Assembly: GCA_020849615.1 (NCBI GenBank) | Contig: JADLFW010000028.1 | Span: forward strand, 62,001 to 126,000 | Direction of reading: 5' to 3' | Length of the DNA: 64,000 nucleotides | Source of the DNA: Phycisphaerales bacterium | Lineage (GTDB): Bacteria; Planctomycetota; Phycisphaerae; Phycisphaerales; UBA1924 | In this document: positions 50,333 to 61,391 of the stretch, piece by piece | Position numbering within the stretch: position 1 is the first letter of the stretch | Layout of the letters: each line of letters opens with the position of its first letter | Made by a program: the position numbers and the translations under genes | Notes under the pieces: model-generated | Told to the model about the DNA's origin: nothing | Database searches by the model: none | The model's input: the letters and a program-made list of their open reading frames with translations, nothing else

Positions 50333-52381
50333 TCAGGCGGCCCGGGCCTGAGCCCCCCACAGCCGGGCCATCACACCCAGCCAGCGGCTCATCTGCAGGC
50401 AGAAGTCGTCCTTGCGGATGTACAGCGTCGCGCCCGCCTGCATGGACGCCGCCTGATCATCGGGATCGACCGATGATGTCAGCACGACGATGGGGATCCG
50501 CGCGACGGGGGCGAGGGCCCGCACGCGGCCGATCAGCTCGGGCCCGCGCACATCCGGCAGTTCGATATCGCAGACGATCATGTCGGGCAGCCCGCCGCCG
50601 CCGATGCGCCCCGAGGCGAGCCACTCGAGAGCTGTTCCCGCCGTCGTCGCCGTGACCACACGCACACCCGTGCGCGAGCACAGCAGCGAGAAGAACCGCG
50701 CCGCCATCGGGTCATCCTCGATCATCAGCACGGTCCGGGGCGGCTCGGAAGGATCGGCCGCGGCGGGCCGGGCGGGCAGCGCGGGCGAGGCCCGCAGCGC
50801 GGCCGCAGCTTCAGCATCCGGGAGTGCGGCGGGCGGGGCGGTCGCTTCGCGTGCCTGCGGCTCCGCAACCCCGGTGGAAGCGGGAGTTGAGGCGGTGTGG
50901 ATGTTCACGCGGTTGCGGCCCAGCTTCTTGGCCCGGTACACGCACTCGTCGGCGGCATGGACGAGGGCGTCTACGCCGGTGAAGGGGGGAGCATCCGGCC
51001 CGGTGGCGGCGACGCCGACGCTGATGGTGACGGGAAGCTCGGGGACGGAGGCCCCGGCCCGGCGGATGTCGAACGGGGCCGACTCGATCGCGGCGCGGAG
51101 CTCCTCGGCGATGGCGGCCGACTCGGCGAGGGCGATCCCGGGCAGCAGCACGGCGAACTCTTCGCCGCCGTAGCGGCACACCACGCCGCGCGGCCCGGCG
51201 GTATCGGCGAGGCGGCGGGCCAGCTCGATGAGGACGGCATCGCCCGCGGCGTGCCCGTGCGCATCGTTCACGGACTTGAAGCGATCGGCGTCGATGAAGA
51301 GCAGCCCCAGCGCGGACCCCCGGGCGGACGCATCCGCGAAGAGCCGGGCCGACTCGGCGTCGAATCGCTTGCGGTTGAACGCGCCGGTGAGGGCATCGGT
51401 AACTGACTGCTTGGCCAGGTCCTCGTTGGCGGCCTTGAGGGCCTGGGTTTCTCGCTGCGTCTCGACCTGGTGATCGACGAGGCGCGAGTTGGCCTCGGCG
51501 AGAATGGCGTTGACATCGGGATTCCCGCCCGTCTTGACCTCGAGCAGCGAGGCGACCTCGCCGGCGCGTTCGGCGACCTGCGCGAGCAGGTCCTCGATGC
51601 GCCGTCGGTCCCAGCCGAACCACTCGCCCGCGCGGGAGACCAGCATCGCGAGGCGCGGGCCCGGGTTGGGGGCGCCCAGCACGCCGGCGGCGGTTCCGCC
51701 GAGGCAGACGACCTGGACGAGCTTGAGGTACTCGAGGGCGGCGCGGGACTGGGCGTGGTGGCAGCGGATGCACTCGACGAACTGCGGGGGCAGTCGCCAC
51801 TTGGAGGCCAGTTCGCCGCCGACCTGGGCGTGGTCGAAGCCCAGCGCGGTGCGCTCGGCCTCGGGCAGGCCGGCGTGGTCATCGCCCGCGCCGGCGACGA
51901 TCGAGGCGTATTCCTCCTTGAGCGCAGCGCACGAGGCGAGCATGCCGATGTCCTGGATTAGCGCCCCCAGGAAGGCCTCATCGGGATCACAGGCCGAGGA
52001 ACTGCGGGCAAAGAGCCTCGCGCCGGCGGCGCTGAAGATGGCCCGCCGCCAGTACGTGGTGAGATCGAAAGCCCCGCCGGTCTCGACGCCGCGGGCCGAG
52101 TCGACGAGGCTGAAGCCCAGCACCAGCGACTTGACGGTGTTCAGGCCCAGGAAGCCCAGCGCCCGCCCGATGGTCGGGCAGGGCTTGGAGAGCGCGTAGT
52201 AGCTCGAGTTCACCGTGCGCAGCACGCGGCTGGCGAGGGCGGGATCGTTCTCGATGGTGCGGGCCAGGGCGTCGAGGCGCACATCGGGGTCGCGCGTGAG
52301 TTCGAGGACCTTCAGCGCCACCCCCGGCAGCGAGGGCAGGTTCGGGCAGGACAGCACACGATCGATCGGTACGGAACCCAT
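50333..52381 (-). CDS. HDOD-GGDEF-receiver signalling protein
   Basis: This 682-residue protein starts at ATG 52381, about ten bases after AAGGG. The HDOD domain (about residues 8-210) begins LSCPNLPSLPGVALKVLELTRDPD. A helical linker follows. The GGDEF domain (about 320-490) has the diguanylate cyclase site GGEEF in CRYGGEEFAVLLPG, so it should make cyclic di-GMP. The usual RxxD inhibitory site before it is not visible. A C-terminal receiver (about 545-670) has its phosphoacceptor in MIVCDIELPDVRGPELI and reads as complete, with Lys in TLYIRKDDF. It links several signal inputs with cyclic di-GMP output. Confidence is high for the domains. Confidence 0.93.
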   Translation of the reverse strand: MGSVPIDRVLSCPNLPSLPGVALKVLELTRDPDVRLDALARTIENDPALASRVLRTVNSSYYALSKPCPTIGRALGFLGLNTVKSLVLGFSLVDSARGVETGGAFDLTTYWRRAIFSAAGARLFARSSSACDPDEAFLGALIQDIGMLASCAALKEEYASIVAGAGDDHAGLPEAERTALGFDHAQVGGELASKWRLPPQFVECIRCHHAQSRAALEYLKLVQVVCLGGTAAGVLGAPNPGPRLAMLVSRAGEWFGWDRRRIEDLLAQVAERAGEVASLLEVKTGGNPDVNAILAEANSRLVDHQVETQRETQALKAANEDLAKQSVTDALTGAFNRKRFDAESARLFADASARGSALGLLFIDADRFKSVNDAHGHAAGDAVLIELARRLADTAGPRGVVCRYGGEEFAVLLPGIALAESAAIAEELRAAIESAPFDIRRAGASVPELPVTISVGVAATGPDAPPFTGVDALVHAADECVYRAKKLGRNRVNIHTASTPASTGVAEPQAREATAPPAALPDAEAAAALRASPALPARPAAADPSEPPRTVLMIEDDPMAARFFSLLCSRTGVRVVTATTAGTALEWLASGRIGGGGLPDMIVCDIELPDVRGPELIGRVRALAPVARIPIVVLTSSVDPDDQAASMQAGATLYIRKDDFCLQMSRWLGVMARLWGAQARAA

Positions 52382-52586
52382 CTTTCGTACGACCCTTCTT
52401 GACTTGCAGCGCCCTTCTCCCTCCGGGCGGCGGCCGAGCGGCTTGCCTTTCGGAGGATGCTCCTGAGGCTTCCTCCTCATCGACGCCGGGACGCCATCGC
52501 TTAAAGCGGGTACCCCGAACTGGTCGTGGTCACTCCACAGAAATGGAGGTCCCCCCTGTTCCCCGGGCAGAGCCCATTGCGACAGC

Positions 52587-55355
<2,769 letters not shown>

Positions 55356-55447
55356 CGGGAGAGACAGAATAGCTTGGTGGGGTGCCGATCCGCGCGTGGG
55401 AGTCGGACACAGTTCTGTGGTGGCCTCGGAGCGGCCGGCGGGCGAGC

Positions 55448-55629
55448 GCGCGGCTCGGAGAGCCGCGGTACCCCAAAAAACGACCGATGGCCCTTGTCGG
55501 GCCGTCGGCGCTGCGTTCATTTCCGTAGGCGGGCGGGAGCGCGGCTCGGAGAGCCGCGGTACCCCAAAAACAACCGACGGCCCTTATCGGGCCGTCGGCG
55601 CTACGTTCATTTCCGTAGGCGGGCTGCGC
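55448..55629. repeat. Two 91-bp hairpin-rich direct repeats upstream of mutS
   Basis: Copies begin at 55448 and 55539. Each carries CGGCTC-GGA-GAGCCG, then GGTACCCC and an A-run, then a hairpin. In copy 2 this is a perfect 10-bp stem, CCGACGGCCC (55574-55583) with TTATC loop and GGGCCGTCGG. The GGCTCGGAGAGCCG...ACCCC part resembles a hairpin inside the 16521 element. Confidence 0.85.
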
Positions 55630-55651
55630 TGCGCAGCTCCGTCGAGCAGCG

Positions 55652-55960
55652 TTATCCGCGCAGCCCCTGGGTACAGTCAGTTTGCGTCACTGGATCACCT
55701 CCTTCTTGGAAGAGCCCTGCCCGGCCGTCGCGGCGATGTACGCGCCGCCGCCGAGCTCCTTCCCCGCGGGCCGTCACCCGCGGCTCATCGCCCGACCGGC
55801 TCCCGGAAACCTCCGGAGGTTCAACTCCCTTCGGCCCGGTGAACCGGCGGTCGTCGCGGCTGTCTTTCGGCCGGCCCGGCTGTTGCCGGTTGGCGCCGAA
55901 GACCGTGACCGCGATACACCAATAGTATCGCTCCGCGCTGCCCTTGGTTCCACAAAAAAT
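55652..55960 (-). other. Possible structured leader with an extended ribosome binding site
   Basis: On the minus strand AAGGAGGTGATCCAG is complementary over 15 bases to the conserved 3' end of 16S rRNA (plus-strand match at 55690-55704). It precedes GTG at 55690, which opens a 12-codon frame, VTQTDCTQGLRG, to a stop at 55652. Upstream lie a perfect palindrome AACCTCCGGAGGTT (near 55810-55823) able to mask CCTCC/GGAGG pairs, and the GCCGCGGG hairpin. A 9-bp stem GGGCTGCGC covers the end of the small frame. No RNA family was recognised, and this region has no longer gene with a start. Confidence 0.35.
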
Positions 55961-56010
55961 TCGGCGAAAGCAGGCTTGAGGTGAGTTCCCGGGCCGTGCC
56001 CCTGGCGTCG

Positions 56011-56199
56011 TCAGTGGGCCTCGAACTCCTTGAACTCGCCGCGGGCCTTCTGCTCATCGAGGTACTTCTGAAACTCCCCCATCTTGTACGAGATGAAGCA
56101 GAACGCGTGGTGCAGGGTCAGCCACTCGATATCGGTCTTGTCCTCATCGAGGTCCTTGCGCAGCCGGTTGAGTTCGGCGAGCATCGTCTCGGCTTTCAT
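56011..56199 (-). CDS. Small conserved-looking helical protein
   Basis: This 62-residue soluble protein (ATG 56199, with AGGGGA upstream) is predicted mostly helical: MKAETMLAELNRLRKDLDEDKTDIEWLTLHHAFCFISYKMGEFQKYLDEQKARGEFKEF. It is encoded 47 bases after the znuB stop on the same strand and may belong to that operon. No family was recognised. Composition and codon use fit a real gene. Confidence 0.7.
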   Translation of the reverse strand: MKAETMLAELNRLRKDLDEDKTDIEWLTLHHAFCFISYKMGEFQKYLDEQKARGEFKEFEAH

Positions 56200-56246
56200 G
56201 CGGTGATTCCCCTGTGGTGCGCGGGCCGGCGCCGCCCGCATCGAGA

Positions 56247-57188
56247 CTAGGCGCCCGGCGCTTCCGCGGCCGCGCCCCCGGAAGCGCCCCCGGCACCGGC
56301 CGGGCCCGCGCGGCCCGCGCGGGACAGCCAGGCCCGTCGCACCCACGCCGCGCCGAAAATCAGGCTCAGAACCAGCACGATGCACGCGCCGGTGGGCTGG
56401 TCGAACTCGAAGCTGAGGATGAGCCCGGCCAGCACACCGCCGATGGCGATCACCTGCGACCAGATCATCACGCGGCCGAACCGGTGGCTGAGCTGCAGCG
56501 CGGTCGCCCCGGGGAGAACGAGCATGGCCGTCGCCAGCACCACGCCGGCGAGCTTCATCGCCGTCACCGTCGCGACGGCGAGCATCAGCAGCAGGATGAA
56601 CCGCATCGCCCTCGTCGGCACGCCGAACGCCGGCGCGGCCGGCTCATCGAAGGCCCAGAAGAGCATCGGCCGACGGGCCAGCCACAGCCCGGCGATGATC
56701 GCCAGGGCCACGACGATCGCGGCGATGCTGTCGGGCCAGGCGACGTTCATGATCGAGCCGAAGAGCAGCGATTCCCACGCTACGCTCCCGGCCCGCCCGC
56801 GCAGGTGGGCGTACTGCAGCAGCACCGCGCCCAGGGCCATCGAGGCGACCAGCACGATGCCAATCGCCGTATCCGACTGCGTCTGGCCTTTCTCGCTGAG
56901 CCAGCCGATCCCCAGCCCGGCCGCGAGGCAGAAGGCCAGCACCACCAGCGACTGCCCCAGCCCGGCGCCGGCCCCGCCCGCGGCGGCCAGCCCCAGCACC
57001 GCGGCGACCCCCACCCCGCCGAACGCCGCGTGGCTGATCCCCTGCCCGATGAACGCCATCCGCTTGAGCACCACCACGACGCTGAGGCTCGCGCACAGGA
57101 CCGCGATAACGAGCCCGGTCACGACGCCGGGCCAGTACAGCGGCGCCAGCTCGGGAGAGGTCAGGTATTCGAGGGTGCGGAGGTGCAT
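56247..57188 (-). CDS. znuB: Metal ABC transporter permease, ZnuB family
   Basis: This 313-residue inner-membrane protein has about eight helices in the ZnuB/MntB pattern. The segments VVVLKRMAFIGQGISHAAFGGVG (about residues 40-62) and the later MKLAGVVLATAMLVLPGATALQLSHRFG are typical. A Gly/Ala-rich tail is not conserved. The ATPase and binding protein genes lie directly upstream on the same strand, so this is a complete importer. Confidence 0.94.
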   Translation of the reverse strand: MHLRTLEYLTSPELAPLYWPGVVTGLVIAVLCASLSVVVVLKRMAFIGQGISHAAFGGVGVAAVLGLAAAGGAGAGLGQSLVVLAFCLAAGLGIGWLSEKGQTQSDTAIGIVLVASMALGAVLLQYAHLRGRAGSVAWESLLFGSIMNVAWPDSIAAIVVALAIIAGLWLARRPMLFWAFDEPAAPAFGVPTRAMRFILLLMLAVATVTAMKLAGVVLATAMLVLPGATALQLSHRFGRVMIWSQVIAIGGVLAGLILSFEFDQPTGACIVLVLSLIFGAAWVRRAWLSRAGRAGPAGAGGASGGAAAEAPGA

Positions 57189-57200
57189 GAAGTCGGGTGC

Positions 57201-58070
57201 TCAGTGCCGGTGGCTGGGGTCCTTGCAGGCGCTGGCCTTGTGCGCATCGACGTGCAGCTCGCCGAAGATCGCCGCGACATCGTGGCGGAAGACCTCCGCC
57301 AATACGCCGGGCGTCAGCCCCTCGGGCGCGACGTGGTAGTGCAGCGTCCGGCTCAGGCACGCCACGCGGTCGCAGCCGGCCGCCACGGTGCGGATGTCGT
57401 GGCTCACCACGATGATCGTCAGCCCCAGCTCATCGTGCAGGCGCGCGAGCAGATCGGCGAACTGCTTCTGCCCCGAGACATCGATCCCGACCGTTGGCTC
57501 ATCCAGCAGCAGGATCCGCGGCCGGCACGCCAGGGCCCGCGCGATCATGATGCGCTGGACCTGCCCGCCCGACAGCTCGCCGATCGGCTTGTCCGCGAAG
57601 GCCGAGGCCCCCACCACCTTCAGCGCATCCTCCATCGCCGCCCGCTGCCGCGGCCCGGGAGATCGCCATGGAGGGAGCCCGGCGCACGCCGACATCTGCA
57701 CCACCTGCCGGGCCGAGAGCGGAAACCGCAGCTCGGCCTCGATGCGCTGCGGCACGTACCCGATCACCCGCTGGCGCCGGGCCTGCCCGGGCGTCAGGCC
57801 CATCACGCTGATCCGCCCGGTGAACCCCGTCAGCAACACCAGCGTCAGCTTCAGCAGCGTGGACTTGCCGCCGCCGTTGGGCCCGAGGATCCCCAGCCGC
57901 TCGCCGGGGCGCACATCGAGCGTCACGTTCTCAAGCACCAGACCGCCGGGCCCGCCCTCGCGCGGCGGGAACGCGAAGCTGACGTTCTCGTAGCGCACGG
58001 CCGGGCCGGCGTAATCGCCCTCGCCGGGCGCGGCGCGGAAGGATGAGGATGTCGGCGTTGCGGTCGTCAT
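57201..58070 (-). CDS. znuC: Metal ABC transporter ATP-binding protein, ZnuC family
   Basis: This 289-residue ATPase powers the importer. Walker A is GPNGGGKSTLL (about residues 63-73), the signature LSGGQVQRIMIARAL, Walker B ILLLDEPTVGID and the H-loop in IVVSHDIRTV. It also has VIGYVPQRIEAELRFPLSARQVV, as in the manganese/zinc importer group. The binding protein gene ends six bases upstream, and znuB starts 12 bases downstream of its stop. Confidence 0.95.
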   Translation of the reverse strand: MTTATPTSSSFRAAPGEGDYAGPAVRYENVSFAFPPREGGPGGLVLENVTLDVRPGERLGILGPNGGGKSTLLKLTLVLLTGFTGRISVMGLTPGQARRQRVIGYVPQRIEAELRFPLSARQVVQMSACAGLPPWRSPGPRQRAAMEDALKVVGASAFADKPIGELSGGQVQRIMIARALACRPRILLLDEPTVGIDVSGQKQFADLLARLHDELGLTIIVVSHDIRTVAAGCDRVACLSRTLHYHVAPEGLTPGVLAEVFRHDVAAIFGELHVDAHKASACKDPSHRH

Positions 58071-58076
58071 GGGTCG

Positions 58077-59072
58077 CTACTTCGCATCCGCGGGCCCGGT
58101 CGTGCTCGGGGTAAGGTTCGAGACGAGCGAGTCGAGGTTGGCCCGCATCAGGCCCGCCCAATCACCCGAACCGAGCGGATCCAGCGTACCGACCCGCACG
58201 CCCGCGGCTTCGGCGACCCGACGGGCCGCGGAAGCATCAAACTGAGGCTCGATGAAGATCGCGTGCACACCCCTGGATTTCACGGCCTCGACGACCTGGG
58301 CGATCTGGCCCGGCGTCGGCTCGGCCGACTCCATGGGCCGCAGCACCTCGGCAATTTCCAGCCCGTAGCGCGCGGCGAGCCTTCCGAACGCGGCGTGGTG
58401 GGTCACCAGCGCCCGCCCGGCGAAGGGCGCCAATCGCTCGCGGTACTCACGGTCGACCTCGGCGACGACCGCCTGGACGGAGCCGGCGGCTTCATCGAGT
58501 CGTGCCTTGGCGCCGAGGTCGAGCCGCCCGCGGGCCTGCAGGGCTGCGCCGATCTGGTCGCGGAGCGCGGGGAGGAAGGCTTCAACGAGCACCGGGTCGA
58601 GCCACAGGTGAGGGTCGACATAGGCGTGCTCTTCGTGCCGGGCCTCAGCGCTTTCGGGGTGGTCATGATCGTGCGCGTGGTCGTGGGGCTTGACGGCTTC
58701 CCCCGGCTTCTGCAGCCCCAGCACTTCGGCGAAGCAGACGACGCGACGGGATTCGCTGGGTCGCTTCTCGATGAACGTGCGGACCTGGGGCTCGAGGCCC
58801 AGGCCGATGTAGACGACCAGGTCGGCCCGGCCCAGCGCGGCGATGTCGGTGGGTGTGAACTCGTAGCCGTGCTCGCTGCGGCCCGGCTGCATGAGGATGC
58901 GCAGTTCGGCACCCTGGGGGAGCATGGGTTTGACGAGCCCGGCGAGGGCGGGGACGGTGACGACGGCGCGGAAGGGCTCGCCCGGGCCCGGCGGCCCGGA
59001 GGCCGGAGTGCGCTCGCACGCCGCAAGAAAGGCCATGAAGAGGAAGAGGGTGGTGACGATCGGGCGAAACAC
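58077..59072 (-). CDS. znuA: Zinc ABC transporter substrate-binding lipoprotein, ZnuA family
   Basis: This 331-residue protein starts at GTG 59072, five bases after GGAGG. The signal ends in a lipobox (FLFMAFLAAC, Cys about residue 19), so it is a lipoprotein. The cluster A-I fold (SBP_bac) has conserved metal-ligand histidines in EHGYEFTPTD, DPHLWLDPV and THHAAFGRLAARYG. A His/Asp-rich loop, KPHDHAHDHDHPESAEARHEEH (about 150-172), is typical of zinc-specific members. It leads the znuACB-type operon, and a candidate Fur-family operator stands 52 bases upstream. Confidence 0.93.
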   Translation of the reverse strand: MFRPIVTTLFLFMAFLAACERTPASGPPGPGEPFRAVVTVPALAGLVKPMLPQGAELRILMQPGRSEHGYEFTPTDIAALGRADLVVYIGLGLEPQVRTFIEKRPSESRRVVCFAEVLGLQKPGEAVKPHDHAHDHDHPESAEARHEEHAYVDPHLWLDPVLVEAFLPALRDQIGAALQARGRLDLGAKARLDEAAGSVQAVVAEVDREYRERLAPFAGRALVTHHAAFGRLAARYGLEIAEVLRPMESAEPTPGQIAQVVEAVKSRGVHAIFIEPQFDASAARRVAEAAGVRVGTLDPLGSGDWAGLMRANLDSLVSNLTPSTTGPADAK

Positions 59073-59123
59073 GGGGGCCTCCGCGCGGGCCCGGCGGGTG
59101 TCAGGAACCCGGCGCGGCCTTGT

Positions 59124-59139
59124 TGAGAATAGTCTCTCA
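59124..59139. promoter_or_regulatory. Candidate Zur/Fur-family operator upstream of znuA
   Basis: TGAGAATAGTCTCTCA has 5-bp inverted arms (TGAGA/TCTCA) in an AT-rich patch of an otherwise GC-rich region. It is 52 bases upstream of the znuA start codon. Zinc uptake operons are usually repressed by Zur, which binds such imperfect palindromes. The match to a consensus is loose. Confidence 0.4.
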
Positions 59140-59298
59140 TTAGATTCCGGGCCAGCCGGAGGGTTCACGAGGCGGGACGGGATCGCCGCGTCACCGGGCG
59201 CGAAGCGCAGGCCCGGCGAGGCTGACGGCGGCCGGGCGGGGGGTATAATCGCCTCCTCCACGGACGGGCCGACGGGCCCGGCCCGGCGAGCGCAGCAT

Positions 59299-59371
59299 GG
59301 GGCGGTAGCTCAGTTGGTAGAGCGCATCGTTCGCAATGATGAGGTCGGGAGTTCGACTCTCCTCCGCTCCA
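59299..59371 (+). tRNA. tRNA-Ala (anticodon CGC)
   Basis: The cloverleaf is complete: acceptor GGGGCGG pairs with CCGCTCC with one G-U, D arm GCTC...GAGC, anticodon stem CATCG/TGATG around the loop TTCGCAA (anticodon CGC), variable region AGGTC, and T arm GGGAG-TTCGACT-CTCCT. The discriminator A is encoded and CCA is not. It reads GCG, a heavily used codon here. An integrase gene begins 120 bases downstream, so this tRNA is a likely attachment site. Confidence 0.95.
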
Positions 59372-59490
59372 CTTGACGGAAACCCGGCTGAACGCACGGC
59401 TTAGTGCGTACCCGCCCCACGTCGGGGCGGCGCGGCCCGGACGGCCCTCCGTGGGTAATACCCACGCTCGGCCCGAACCGGAGGTCGCGC

Positions 59491-60723
59491 ATGGCCCGCT
59501 CCAAACCGCCCGTCCCGCAGCGCTTGAAGGGCGTCCCCGCGTACCGCCCGCACCTCTCCGGGCAAGCCCGGGTCACTCTCAATGGCAAGGACGAGTACCT
59601 CGGCGACTACGGGTCGCCCCAGAGCGTCGAGCGCTACTGGCAGTTCATCCGAGAGTGGGAGGCGCGGGGACGCCAGCCGGTGGTCCCGCCCGGCAGCGCC
59701 CTCACGGTCGTGGAACTGCTCGACCGCTACCTGACGTACCTCGAACCGCGGGCCAGCGACTCCATGATGGAGGGAGCGAAACAGGTCATCCGTTTGCTCC
59801 GCGACCAATGCGGATTCAGCAGCGTTGAGGACATCCGCCCCGCGACGATGCGGGCGATTCAGAAGTCGCTCATCGAGCGAGGCAACTGCCTCAACACGAT
59901 CAAGGACCGCATGACGCGCATCCGCGCCATCCTGCGCTGGGGTGTGGCCGAGGAACTCGTGCCGCCGGACGTCCTCGCACGCTGCAAGGCGGTGTCCCCG
60001 CCCACCGAACACGAAGGCGTGCGCATCACGGAGGAACGGGAGCCCGTGGAGGACACGCTGGTGTCCAAGACGCTCCCGCACCTCCCGCCGATCGTCGCGG
60101 ACATGGTGACGCTGCAACGCTACACGGGGATGCGGCCGGGCGAGGTCTGCTCGATGTCGTGGGCGCAGATCGACAAGAGCTTCGCCGCGAGGGACGGCAC
60201 GTGGCACTACCGCCCGATCCGCCACAAGACGAGGCGATTGGGCAAGCCGCGAGTCGTCGCGCTCGGCGCGGAATCGCAGGCCCTCCTGCTGAAGTACAGC
60301 CACCGCGACCCGGAGCTGCCGATCTTCTCGCCCCGCGAATCGGAGCATCATCGTCTGGCGGAAGTTCACCAAACCCGGCGGACGCCCATGACACCCTCTC
60401 AGATCAAGCGAGCGGTGCGGGCAGCGGCGCGGCGGGAGTCGAGGCGTCGGAGGCCGACCGACGGCTACACCCCCTGCTCGTACCGCCGTGTCATCGCCCG
60501 CGCCGTGAAGCAGGCCGAACTTCCGCACTGGCACCCCCATCTGCTGCGTCACGCGCGCGGCACCGAACTCGCCGGGAGCGGAGGGCTCCACCTCGCGCAG
60601 GCCGCGCTCGGGCACGCCGACCCGCGGATGGCTCAGCACTACGCGCACCTGCACCGGCAAACGGCGCTCTTGGCACAGGCGGCGCGCACCGAGTCGGCGT
60701 GCGGGCTGAAGCTCCGAGCGTGA
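59491..60723 (+). CDS. Tyrosine recombinase/integrase
   Basis: This 410-residue site-specific recombinase starts at ATG 59491, six bases after GGAGG. The N-terminal core-binding region (about 65-160) is helical. The catalytic domain has Arg in RYTGMRPGEVCSMSW, Lys near HKTRRLGKPRVVAL, HxxR in HPHLLRHARGTELA, the following LGHADPRMAQHYAHLH, and Tyr within that motif as the nucleophile. It follows a tRNA gene on the same strand, as in many integrated elements. The family and catalytic residues are clear. Target use of this tRNA is inferred from position. Confidence 0.93.
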   Translation: MARSKPPVPQRLKGVPAYRPHLSGQARVTLNGKDEYLGDYGSPQSVERYWQFIREWEARGRQPVVPPGSALTVVELLDRYLTYLEPRASDSMMEGAKQVIRLLRDQCGFSSVEDIRPATMRAIQKSLIERGNCLNTIKDRMTRIRAILRWGVAEELVPPDVLARCKAVSPPTEHEGVRITEEREPVEDTLVSKTLPHLPPIVADMVTLQRYTGMRPGEVCSMSWAQIDKSFAARDGTWHYRPIRHKTRRLGKPRVVALGAESQALLLKYSHRDPELPIFSPRESEHHRLAEVHQTRRTPMTPSQIKRAVRAAARRESRRRRPTDGYTPCSYRRVIARAVKQAELPHWHPHLLRHARGTELAGSGGLHLAQAALGHADPRMAQHYAHLHRQTALLAQAARTESACGLKLRA

Positions 60724-60946
60724 ATGATCAGGGTTGACTGGATTCGTTGATCTGCGATAATCGACTGTCGCCCGCATCGTGTGGCGATGGGCACTGTGCC
60801 CTCGGGCCGATATCGCGGCCCCACATTCCAGACTTTGGACGGACGCGGGAGTTCATCGTTCTCTCGTCATCCGACCGCAACCACGGTGGATGCGCACGGT
60901 TGTGCTTCGCGCACGGCCGCCTCGCATCACCGGGAGGCGCGTGTCG

Positions 60947-61270
60947 ATGGCGACGCTCCCAAACGATGGGCTGTTCCCTCACGATGACTACTTGACGCTG
61001 ACGCAGGCCGCCAGAGAGGGCAGAGCGAGCATCCCCGCTCTGTACCGGTGGAGCCGCAAGGGCCTGAAGAGGGCCAACGGGGCGCGGCTCCCGATGCACT
61101 GGGTCGGCAGCCGCACCATGATCCGCCGCAGCGAACTGCGCACCTTCTTGGAGCTGGTGCGCAACTCCAACCCGAACCGGGACGACCGGAAGACGTTAGC
61201 ACCTTCGCGGTCGCAGCGGCGACGCGCGATCAATCGCTCGGCGCACAGACTGAGGGCGGCGGGAATCTAA
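60947..61270 (+). CDS. Small HTH DNA-binding protein (excisionase/DUF1580-like)
   Basis: This 107-residue protein starts at ATG 60947, nine bases after GGAGG. The N-terminus LTLTQAAREGRASIPALYRWSRKGLKRANGARLPMHWVGSRTMIRRSELRTFLELVR is a MerR/excisionase-like winged helix, with the planctomycete DUF1580-type order of helix, LYRW, KG, and V-G-x-x. The C-terminal part is basic (RSQRRRAINRSAHRLR). It lies between the integrase and the Rep-like gene and could control excision or their expression. Confidence 0.7.
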   Translation: MATLPNDGLFPHDDYLTLTQAAREGRASIPALYRWSRKGLKRANGARLPMHWVGSRTMIRRSELRTFLELVRNSNPNRDDRKTLAPSRSQRRRAINRSAHRLRAAGI

Positions 61271-61391
61271 CCCCTGCCCCCAAATACGTGACATCAGTGT
61301 TGTTCCGTCGATCGAGTGCGATCGCGGTGTCGGTTTTTCCTACCGCGCGCGGGTGCGCGCTCGCGCGCGTAAAGCGTGGAGGACGGGGCTC

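Noticed and set aside
55690..55704. 3' end of a 16S rRNA gene
   Set aside because: Only the final 15 bases match; the preceding sequence is unrelated to 16S helix 45 and no 23S follows.
55682..55984. Plus-strand 100-codon frame upstream of the 56011 gene
   Set aside because: TTG start without ribosome site, no similarity, and Pro/Arg-rich compositional product.
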